Shown: positions 55,798 to 64,000 of the stretch, in pieces
How positions within the stretch are numbered: the stretch's first letter is position 1
Layout: every line of letters begins with the position of its first letter
Assembly (NCBI GenBank): GCA_026873275.1
Contig: JANTUC010000001.1
Span: 2,914,001-2,978,000 of the forward strand
Origin: Pseudopithomyces maydicus
Taxonomy: Eukaryota; Ascomycota; Dothideomycetes; Pleosporales; Didymosphaeriaceae
DNA: 64,000 nucleotides
Direction: 5' to 3'
Translations under genes and position numbers: made by a program
Notes under the pieces: generated by a model
Told to the model about the DNA's origin: nothing
The model's database searches: none
Seen by the model: only the letters and a program-made list of their open reading frames with translations

Positions 55798-56762
55798 ATG
55801 CCCATCAACCAGCCTATGAACCAGATCAAGCTCACCAATCTCGCATTGGTGCGCATGAAAAAAGGTAGCCACTGAGCCCCGCTGCACCCCGCATCCAAGT
55901 GGACTGACGTCGTCCAGGCAAGAAGCGCTTCGAAGTCGCATGCTACAAGAACAAAATCCAGGACTGGAAGAACAAGATCGAGAAGGATCTGGACAACGTC
56001 ATACAGATCCAGGGTGTGTGGCTCAACGTAGGCAAGGGCCAGCGCGCTTCCAAGGCCGATCTCGAGAAAGCATGGCCGGGCATGCCCGAAGAGAAGATAG
56101 TTGAAGAAATCCTGGACAAGGGCGAATATCAGGTCGGTGAGAAGGAGCGTGCTGCCGATCTGGAGCGTATCAAGAACGAAGTCATCAACATCGTCGCCTC
56201 CAAACTCGTCGAACCTAAGTCTAAACGCGTGTATACCGCCGGCTTGATCGAGAAGACGCTCGATCAGTTGAGCCAACGGGCCTCGGGTCAGCAAACAGAC
56301 GACAAGGCAAATGGTGCATCTGCAGAGGATGGAGAAGACAAGGAAAAAGCACTGCCTAAATGGAGAGGCGTGGTCGCAACCAAGGATGCCAAATCACAGG
56401 CCAACCATGCCATCAAGTGTTTGATGGCACATCAGATCATAGCAGTCGCGCGCATCCAGATGAGGCTTCGCGTCGTCTGCCCCACTGCCATCACCAAGCA
56501 GACCGTAAAGTCGACAGTGAAGCAAGACAACAAAGGAAAGGGGGCAGCAGAGGAAGAACAGCAGGCGCCCAAGACCGTGAAAGATACTATCCTGAGCTAT
56601 ATCGAGAAGGTCGAAAGCGAAGAGACTGAGGGATCCGAATGGGAGGCTGTTGGCCTGGTTGAGCCGGGCAACTACAAGAATCTCAATGACTTCATTGAAA
56701 GTCAGACTAAAGGTCGCGGCAGGGTGGGAGTATTGGATCAATCTGTTGGAGTTGACGTCTGA
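55798..56762 (+). CDS. SDO1: ribosome maturation factor SDO1 (SBDS)
   Basis: Releases eIF6/Tif6 from pre-60S subunits together with the GTPase Efl1. Exons 55798-55864 and 55918-56762, 53-nt intron within the Gly codon of MKKGKKRFEVACYKNK; 912 nt, 303 aa. It starts MPINQPMNQIKLTNLALVR, matching orthologues. Domain I runs to about residue 95 (LDNVIQIQGVWLNVGKGQ), domain II is EKERAADLERIKNEVINIVASKLVEP, and domain III contains IAVARIQMRLRVVCP. An unusual acidic linker of about 30 residues (SGQQTDDKANGASAEDGEDKE) separates II and III, and a Lys/Glu-rich loop lies inside domain III. Confidence 0.95.
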
Positions 56763-58063
56763 GCAGAATTCTTTTGCCACCTCGACTCTGCGTATCGTCA
56801 GCGATCAAAGGCAATGGAGGGTCCAAATCCTCTAAACACCTCTGCCGACAGCGCAATACAACTACGCCGCATCCCCTCGTGTCCAGACCCTGCCCGCCCA
56901 TACCCGCCGCTCCTTCGGCACAACGGCGTCCATACTTCCCTGCCTCATGCCTGCATGTGCGGCATGCAGTTCGGCCTCATGCTGTGGCCAGCGCATTTGG
57001 CGCTCATGAGGGAGTATGCCGCCAGGCCAAAGCTGCAGCGCGGCACCGGAAGTCATGCCCGAATCTCCGTTCGCGGTACATACATTTCATGTTGCAATCT
57101 CATTTGCCTTCCACTTTCATCCTAGACAAGTTGTTTCAAGCCGTGCTTTTATACTGTTTTTAAAAGCATCAGGGTCCGCCCCCGCTTGTGATCTACCTAT
57201 TTGTCCACCTTCCACCCCACTCATTCTCCACAATTATCCCTGTCTGCTTCAATCCGCACGACTGGTTCCACGACTCCCCAAGTTTATCTCCGTTGTTGAC
57301 TGCTTATGCACGCACCTGCAGGTTGCCGCACGCATCGTTTTCTGTAGGCGGTTATAGCCATTCATCGCTTGACAGGTGTTGAACCCATGCAGGGAGCTAC
57401 ATATCCCTTGAGATAGACAGTTTCGACATTTCGGGTCATGAGCAATGTCCCGCTACATGTCGGTGATCAAGGTCTGATCTTTGGTCCCTCCACTGGTAGC
57501 TACCATGTTACCAGTCGCTCTTATTCGAGAACTATACGTATTTCAGGCGTAGTGGTATTAACGGAATCTTGTCCGGGGTCTGTACACGGCACTTATAGAA
57601 TTTCTAATGTGGTAGCGCGACACTAATCATCTTTGTCTTTCTAACTTTATGAATGGGGTTGATCTTATGCTCTGGGAGTAGAATGCTGGTAAAAGTGCTG
57701 CGTATATTATTGCCAGTTCCTATGGACATCATTCATCAAGTCATAATGATAACCTATCTCTTCCGTCGTCCAGTCGTCATGTCGTTAGTCATATCCGGTA
57801 AATGCATGAGCTACGTGAATAAGAGATGCACGGTAAACCCAATAGGGAGAGAAAATGAAAACAGGCGAAAAAGACATGCAAGCCCAATGATCCACAACGC
57901 CAAAGGAAACCAAGTGTCAACCAACCGTCAGAGCATGTTGCAGCATCCACCGTACCCAAAACTCCATGCCATCTTTCCTTGATCTTGCATCCTGCTAATA
58001 CCTTACAACTCCTCTGATAACACCGTTTGGAAATGCATTCGAGTCTTTCTTCCTCAGACACTT
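56763..58063. other. intergenic, convergent
   Basis: 1.3 kb between the ends of SDO1 (+) and the next minus-strand gene. The first part is C/T-rich, the rest AT-rich. No gene supported. Confidence 0.55.
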
Positions 58064-58690
58064 CTAATCCCACCATCTCCTCCCCACTCTTCCGTTCCCA
58101 CTAAGTATCCCCAAGACTTCTGCACTGCTCGTCTTGAATCCCCAAATCCGTTCAATTGGCTCTGCTATCATCATCCAGTCAAAACCTCTTATATCATACA
58201 TATCCAGTACAACACGTACTAGCCAGGGATCGTACATAGGTACCGTTGGATCCTGGTACATCGAGAAAGCTAGAGTTGACGAGAGTATCTCCGGCGGGGG
58301 AGGCATGGTTTCCGACTCCGCTGTGGCATTCGCTGGTCGGGGTTTTCGCTGCGAATGGCGTGAGTCTGAGGCTGGGGCTGGGGAGCCCGAGAACAGAGCG
58401 AAGCTGTCGGAGGTAGGTGAGGTCGGGGAGGCCGAGGCCGAAGAAGATATGTCGGATTGGAGACTGTCGTCGCTCATCTTCGTATGGAGAAGAATGGGTT
58501 GCCGCGCATTGTACCGCGGTAGTGGTTTCGAAATGGCGCTTGTCGATTTGGAGTACGGCGAGTCGTCGATAGGGGTAACGGAGAAGCGGGACGAGGGTGA
58601 CTCGAAGGATTGCGAGCGGTGGATGCGGATCTTTGGCGACGGCGTGCGCGGTGGGAGCGTACACCGTGTGGCCATCCTGACCACGGGCAT
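58064..58690 (-). CDS. conserved fungal hypothetical protein
   Basis: Single-exon, 208 aa. The N-terminal two thirds are Ser/Pro/Arg-rich and disordered (TLPPRTPSPKIRIHRSQSF). The last 70 residues look folded and conserved: FSMYQDPTVPMYDPWLVRVV, then LDMYDIRGFDWMMIAEPIER and SAEVLGILSGNGRV. I recall this ending from Dothideomycete hypotheticals, but not a function. No signal peptide or membrane helix. Confidence 0.7.
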   Translation of the reverse strand: MPVVRMATRCTLPPRTPSPKIRIHRSQSFESPSSRFSVTPIDDSPYSKSTSAISKPLPRYNARQPILLHTKMSDDSLQSDISSSASASPTSPTSDSFALFSGSPAPASDSRHSQRKPRPANATAESETMPPPPEILSSTLAFSMYQDPTVPMYDPWLVRVVLDMYDIRGFDWMMIAEPIERIWGFKTSSAEVLGILSGNGRVGRRWWD

Positions 58691-59971
58691 TTCTCAATTT
58701 TTATAGGGCACAGATGCGCGTCTCTACAACTTCGGAAAGTAACGTCAAATGCTTACACACACACACCAGTTGCTTCTCTCTTTGAACCAGCGATTTGCAA
58801 TGTCATTCAATGTTAAACGCAAACATGAAACGTGCGGCGACACGAGAACAAGGGGACACACCCAAGAGGGTTGACGTTCACTTCAATGGGCTCGGAAACG
58901 GCTTATATGGGTAGACGCTGCCTGCGTTGGCCCTGCATGCAGGATGCTGTGGCATGGTGTAGCCGCCACGGGGGTCGTTGTACCACGCAGTCAGGGCTGT
59001 TGGTGGAAATTGAAGGGAGGGTGGGTCTGCGGGGAAAGGAGGGTGATGCGCGAGTGGCTCGAGTTGCATGAGAAGCGGCAGGCGTGGGAGCCAGCGCATG
59101 GTGCGTTCGTGAGGATTGTCGGTCCAGTATCGGTAAGAATTGTAAAGATGCGCAGTGATGAGAAGTACATCAGAGCGGTAGGAATCATCTCGGTGCAACT
59201 TATGGCTGCAATTGTGCCTTGTCTCTGGAACAGTACTTCGATTGACTCACCCTGTATTCCTGTAGGCCTATCAAGTGTAAAGAAGCTATTCCGCCTCTTC
59301 TTCGCCCAGTTGACGGCCCGAGCTGACTGCGAACACTCGGACATAAGTCATGAGACCACGCACTGATGGGCAGACCCAACATGCAGCCGCACTTGTTCAC
59401 ACGAGACTGGAGCGAACGAGCACCTGCAGGGGTGTGACGTGGTGTCCGAGGGGCCGCATATGCGGTCAACAGTGCTTTCACGAATAAGATATGAGCTAGA
59501 CGCAAGGCGTGATCAGGGCTTGCAGGCTGCGTGAAATGATCGGATTTGAATAGAGCATGCGGCGCGGTCTCTGTTCACCTTTATTCTAATCCTCCGGACT
59601 ACATAGACTACGTGGTTATGGAAGGAGGTAAGGTTCCAAGGTTCCAATTGGTACGGATCACATGCTCGCTTATTAGAGACTAAAAGCAGCTACATCTCGA
59701 GCATCACAGAGCAATAAATCGTACACGCCTTAATATACGAGGAAGAATCCCTCCAAACATGGCATTGTAGTTCATACAATCCTTCATCTATCATGATCTA
59801 TATCCGTTCTTCGGCGTGATCCAAGAAGATCCATGTCTGTCTGTTGCTACGGACTGAAGCCACCACATTTGTGTCCTTTAATATGTTGAGCAAAACACTC
59901 TCTTCATGAATCGTAAACAATCCCACCAGATGATACTTGCAACTACATAGTTCCGTTCATCTTTCTAAGCA
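58691..59971. other. intergenic with a Pro-rich open frame
   Basis: No firm gene. On the minus strand 59198-58878 is open for 106 codons, Pro-rich and protein-like (LITAHLYNSYRYWTDNPHER, PPFPADPPSLQFPPTAL). It lacks an ATG-led exon I can splice to it in frame. Confidence 0.35.
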
Positions 59972-61714
59972 TTAACCAGTAGGTACGTGCATCTTCATGG
60001 AATTGCCGAACCATCCAACACAGCTCGGAAGGGCGGGGTGGCCATTACCAAGCACAGTGTCGCGTAGGTATCCCTCGAGAAAACAGCTCAGTCCACGAAA
60101 GGTTGCAGTCGGATCATTAGGGTCAATATCCTCATATGGCCTGCCGATGCCCTTTGCATCCTTGTTCCTTCCTGCAATCTGGCTGACAAGGGGCAGATCG
60201 CTGTAATCAAACTGGTCAGCTTTGCTATAGGTCCATTCGACTTGTGGACCCGCCAGGTGTTTTTTTGTTGCTTTCCACGCTTCGTCATCCTCGCTTCTGT
60301 AGGTCTCGTGGCCAAAGAAGATGGTGTAAGCGGTGATATCCTCCGTCAGGACGGGTGTGGATCCTGAGAGGTTGATAATCCATTCGACACGTTTGTCGTT
60401 GACGCTCATGGAGCTTGCAACGCTACCACCGAGACCGTGGCCTATCAGATACAGTCGATTAGTATTGACTTTTTTGTCCTTTATGGAATTGATCCCAGGA
60501 AAGTAATTTCGAAGCGCGTCAGGCCTTTCCAACTCCTTGATCACTGCATTGATGTCGTCAATGCGGGCTTGTATGGCTTTTTTCGTCTCTTTTTCATCGA
60601 CGGGCTTGTTCACCTTGAAGACATCCAGCTTAATAGCGTCATTGTTCTCTATGGCACCAGAGTCGGCAAACTCGACAAGCGGGGCATCATAAGGGTGGTC
60701 GATGGTCACTACGTAAGCACCGTTTGCACTTAATTGCCGGGAAAGTTGACTGTACAGGAGTCGGCTTGTACCAAATGCGGGTTCGAAAATGATGAGGGGG
60801 TGATCATCAGCCACTGTCTCGTTTGTATCACTCGTACAGCTCTTGAAGAAAAGCTCATCAAATACTCCAGCGTCCTTGTCACCGAAGAACTGAAGATTAC
60901 AGGCCTTTGCTGTCAGGTCCGATGCGTACTCGTCATTCGTCGTTGCTGTGCAATTCTTCCCGTAAACAGGCATGAAGATAGAGAATGCTACCTTACGCTC
61001 TTGAGATTCATTGTAAGGATCTTTTCGGTTTGAGTCAACAAGGGATGAGCGAGTATGTGCCACCATCCAAGACTTTCCTAAAATTGAAGGTACAGTGTTA
61101 GCATGGAAATATAATTGTGTTCATCATCGGTAATCTTGAAACGAGGAACCGAAAATCAGAATACATGTACTAAATCTTCACATACCAGAGGGTTCGGGTG
61201 TTGGTAACTCCCATTTGCGGCGCTCGCCCTTCACTGGTGAGGCCTGTGATGGAAAGGCCAATGCAGCCAGGCCCACGATTGCGATGATTGCAGAAAAAAC
61301 CAAGATAACAACCAGCAATGGCGGTGAACAGGGCCTTTTCCGCTTTGATTTTGGCGTTTCGGTAGCGATTGTTGTTGAGGTGTGGGTTCCTGCATACACT
61401 TGTGAGGACGGAGAAGAGCAAGGCGATCAATCGAGTTGATGTTCAGAGAGCTTCAATGAAATATACGCACGAGAATTCGCAGTTCCATTTTCGCTGCCGC
61501 GATCAATCACCTGCGACCCACTCTGTCCCATAGCTGTCGTCATGCCAGAGGACTCGACTTCACCCCCGATCGAGCCGTTAAGCGGTTGAGTGCTCGACGA
61601 CTTTTCAATTTCGCTTTCATGGCCGACCAGCTCTTGACCCTCGCCAATTCCTGACATCGGCGCCCCCTCCTTGGCCCTCTGCCGCAAAATCTGGCCAGAG
61701 TTATCTCCAGACAT
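59972..61714 (-). CDS. membrane-anchored PAF-acetylhydrolase-like protein, triad lost
   Basis: Three exons, 61714-61471, 61398-61186, 61077-59972, introns 72 and 108 nt; 1563 nt, 520 aa, in frame. A Ser/Gly-rich cytosolic head precedes one transmembrane helix (LLVVILVFSAIIAIVGLAAL, about residues 112-131), then an alpha/beta hydrolase domain like fungal PAF-acetylhydrolases: LIIFEPAFGTSRLLYSQLSR, GAYVVTIDHPYDAPLVEF and a lid. The nucleophile elbow reads GHGLGG with Gly367 instead of Ser (codon GGT at 60434-60436), NLSG replaces the usual N-L-D-G (Ser390), and ADQFDYSDLP replaces xHxxxSDLP (Gln441). So all three catalytic positions appear replaced while the fold is kept: a likely pseudoenzyme, or one with a moved active site. 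Confidence 0.8.
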
Positions 61715-62638
61715 CTTTAGTTCTCGTAAAAAGCAGTGTAGGTGTCTTGGTAGCACACAATCTAAGCCACGAGCGTAGCACGGCCAAGCAGGTACACAGG
61801 CGTATACTTTCCCGTTACGATTGACTACAGTCAGCGCATGATATAACAAAAGGTGGGATTATTTTTTTGCCCAAATCGCTACACGCTTCGTTTGGGTGCG
61901 CGATATGGTTTCGTGTAGAGGCAAATGTCGAACTTGCTGCGAGGCTGAGCTGCGGAGAGACGTAGAATAGCCCCCATGATCTACGGCAGGGATGTACATG
62001 TGGAATAACGCCACAAGCAATTTACCTACATAGATTCGTGACAGACTCGGCAGTTTTCAAAATTCATGGCTCATTTTCTTCGACCGGAATTTTTAGAAAG
62101 CTTACAACAATTTAAGAGGTGGTAAAGTATCGAGTACCACGATCTCAGCTATACATGTAGTAAATGGTCAAGAGATTGCGTTGATCATGTCCAAAATCAC
62201 CCCCAGGAGGAATAACTAGCCCATGTGACTTTGGATAGGGGGATCCTAGATGGTTCGTTTGCGGACTTCTTCAGTATATAGTAGATCAACACTTGAACAC
62301 TACACAGGTGTACACATAGTGTATACTATGAAGCCAGAAACACACTAGCCACAATCGGATACCCCATTTCTTTAGGCAGCAACTTCGGACTCCCGCCCTG
62401 CGCTGAAATCACCGTAAGGCACAGCATCTAGCAAAGTTTCACTCCAACTTGGCAACCGCAATTTTACAAGATACCGTTCTTCATCAGAACCGATTTCTTT
62501 GATTTACAAATTTCGTCCCCAGCTGTGTTCATCAACGTATTGGATGGTTTTTACGTTTATCTTAGAACTCGCCCCGCGTCCAAGAAACCAAAATCAAATA
62601 ACGCAAAATTTTATTTGATTACACAGAAAAGTCCACAA
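61715..62638. other. divergent intergenic region
   Basis: Upstream region of the hydrolase-like gene (-) and the next plus-strand gene. No gene seen. Confidence 0.55.
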
Positions 62639-63076
62639 ATGGCAGAAAACATCAAAGAGCGAAGCGAGCCATGGACCCTTGAATATTTCCGTAGACTCAT
62701 TCCAATGAAGAACCCCATCACAGCAAAATGGGACGTACCACTCAAGTACGAAGAGTACGTCTATCTCCTGAGAGGTTTCCGAGCGATGGACATGGACGAC
62801 AAGTGGGCGATATTTGCCGACGTGCCCGATGCCAATGGAAACACCACTGTACGATACACCAGGAGCTGGACAGGGTATGAGCAGATCGCGCTCGATGTCG
62901 TAGCAGGGGATCTCAGCAATACTGATATCGATGCTTGGGCGAAGATCGTGAGCGTTACGTGGGAGAAGAGAGATAAGTCAGCGGGGTATCTTTCGGGGGA
63001 GGCGGACGTAAAGGAAACTGCCATGAGACTGTATGAGATTCTTATTGTGGAACAAGAACAGATGAGGCGACGGTGA
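62639..63076 (+). CDS. small conserved fungal hypothetical protein
   Basis: Single-exon, 145 aa, starting MAENIKERSEPWTLEYFRRL. The frame is open further upstream but without an ATG. It has a compact mixed composition, with no low complexity, signal peptide or membrane segment: KYEEYVYLLRGFRAMDMDDK, then WAIFADVPDANGNTTVRYTR, SWTGYEQIALDVVAGDL. Repeated Trp-x-x-Phe elements and the GFRAMDMDDKW string are familiar from small ascomycete hypotheticals of unknown role. No partner gene suggests a function. Confidence 0.65.
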   Translation: MAENIKERSEPWTLEYFRRLIPMKNPITAKWDVPLKYEEYVYLLRGFRAMDMDDKWAIFADVPDANGNTTVRYTRSWTGYEQIALDVVAGDLSNTDIDAWAKIVSVTWEKRDKSAGYLSGEADVKETAMRLYEILIVEQEQMRRR

Positions 63077-63319
63077 GAATGTCATGCGCCTACCTGATTA
63101 TCATGCAATACAATCATTGATCTGTTTGCGGAGGAGGTTAATGGGTGGTTTCGAATTGAATGGGCCGTCATGAACGGACACGGCAGCCCGGGGATATCCT
63201 ATGCTAAATCATGCAAACCCATCGTAAATCGCCACGCTCCTTGATGTCTAGATGTACACGACTTCCTAGCACTGTCATATCATGCTTTGAAACCCCCGCT
63301 CGAAGTCATGGTGTATGCT
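63077..63319. other. short convergent spacer
   Basis: 3' flanks of two convergent genes; nothing else seen. Confidence 0.6.
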
Positions 63320-64000
63320 TTAGTCCACGTCTGCATCTTCATCCTCTACACGAGCTGCTTTGCCTTTCCCTTTGCTGCTGGAAGCTTCAGCGCCAGGCTC
63401 GTTTTTCGTACCCTGGACCTCTTCACTCTTCACAGTGCCACTACCCTCTCCATGCTTTATCGCCTCAGCCTGTTTCTCATTATTTTTCTGCTCCTCCTCC
63501 CTTCGACGGGCCTCTTCTTCTTGTCGTTCTTCCTCGGCCACTCGCTCAGCCCTCACACGTTCTTCCTGTGCCTGTACCATGCGCTCGCCGATACCTGGCC
63601 ACAGACTCGCCACAAATATGGCGAATGCGCGTTCAGCCGTCCTCAAGGACTCCCGCACCCATCCAACCCGTTGGTCGCGATGTTGCTGTTGCAGTCTACG
63701 TGCCGTCTCTTCCGGGGTAGGATTGCGGCCAGTCTGCGCCCGCTGTACCCCGGCGCCCGCAGGCCGATTGTCGACTGCCGCAGCATGGTTGCCGGCACGG
63801 TCGGGTAGACCAAGTGCACCAGGTGGAAGGAGGGACTCCAGATACTGACGAACAGCAGTGAAATGCTCTTCGAAGATACCAACTTGGGCGAGATAGACAA
63901 TACCAGCAATGAGGCAGATCATGAGTGGCCGATACCAACCACCACCGCCTGCGAAGAAGTAGACGAACACAGCCAGCTTGAATATCAGCCATATATGACC
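63320..64000 (-). CDS. HERP-like ubiquitin-domain ER membrane protein (C-terminal part)
   Basis: Partial: the frame is open to the right edge, so the N-terminus, expected to hold the ubiquitin-like domain, is outside. The visible 226 residues begin with two hydrophobic helices (FKLAVFVYFFAGG, then WYRPLMICLIAGIVYLAQVG), followed by RRLQQQHRDQRVGWVRESLR and RAFAIFVASLWPGIGERMVQ, then a Glu/Arg-rich coiled coil and an acidic tail. FVYFFAGGGGWYRP and ASLWPG are what I recall from HERPUD1-like fungal proteins of the ER. Role in ER-associated degradation is inference. Confidence 0.65.
   Translation of the reverse strand, partial: GHIWLIFKLAVFVYFFAGGGGWYRPLMICLIAGIVYLAQVGIFEEHFTAVRQYLESLLPPGALGLPDRAGNHAAAVDNRPAGAGVQRAQTGRNPTPEETARRLQQQHRDQRVGWVRESLRTAERAFAIFVASLWPGIGERMVQAQEERVRAERVAEEERQEEEARRREEEQKNNEKQAEAIKHGEGSGTVKSEEVQGTKNEPGAEASSSKGKGKAARVEDEDADVD

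Overview
The window is nuclear DNA from a filamentous ascomycete, most likely a Dothideomycete of the Pleosporales type (an inference from gene style, not a search). The signs are many short GT-AG introns of about 45-70 nt with CTRAY-like branch points, fungal families such as fatty alcohol oxidase, a Pex22-like peroxin, ascomycete laccase and polygalacturonase, and about 29 genes in 64 kb on both strands with no operon structure. I saw no CRISPR array, intact transposon, rRNA gene or convincing tRNA.

Layout. 0-12 kb: CHIP-type U-box ligase (-), exo-polygalacturonase (-), mitochondrial dihydroorotate dehydrogenase (+), hexose-type MFS transporter (-), then eIF2B gamma (-) divergent from a Pex22-like peroxin (+). 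12-20 kb: lineage-specific or unknown proteins (disordered Ser-rich protein, a 49-residue zinc-ribbon microprotein, a coiled-coil protein, two membrane proteins). 20-35 kb: RPS17, a vacuolar CAX-type cation/H+ exchanger, a secreted GH1 glycosidase, a long-chain alcohol oxidase, a FYVE-finger protein and tRNA-dihydrouridine synthase 1. 35.5-39.8 kb is a gene-poor stretch. 39.8-50.5 kb: laccase, GNAT acetyltransferase, a very large secreted Ser/Thr-rich protein with a tandemly duplicated exon-intron unit, and a zinc-ribbon protein. 51-64 kb: RPS18, a possible small secreted Cys-containing peptide, carboxypeptidase Y, SDO1/SBDS, two small conserved unknowns, a PAF-acetylhydrolase-like protein lacking its catalytic residues, and the 3' part of a HERP-like ubiquitin-domain protein running off the right edge.

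Function. Housekeeping genes (translation: eIF2B gamma, RPS17, RPS18, SDO1, DUS1; pyrimidine synthesis; vacuolar proteolysis and ion transport; peroxisome biogenesis) are interleaved with genes for external nutrition and the cell surface (polygalacturonase, sugar transporter, GH1, laccase, secreted Ser-rich protein). There is no biosynthetic cluster.

The strongest window-wide signal is technical: at least six single-base losses, each in a mononucleotide run of 4-6, break otherwise intact conserved genes, including eIF2B gamma. Adding one base at each site makes every one of these reading frames a multiple of three. Homopolymer undercalling in the assembly is the best explanation. The most interesting biology is a membrane-anchored PAF-acetylhydrolase homologue lacking Ser, Asp and His of the triad, a zinc-ribbon microprotein below usual gene-finder size, and the exon-intron duplication in the Ser-rich gene.
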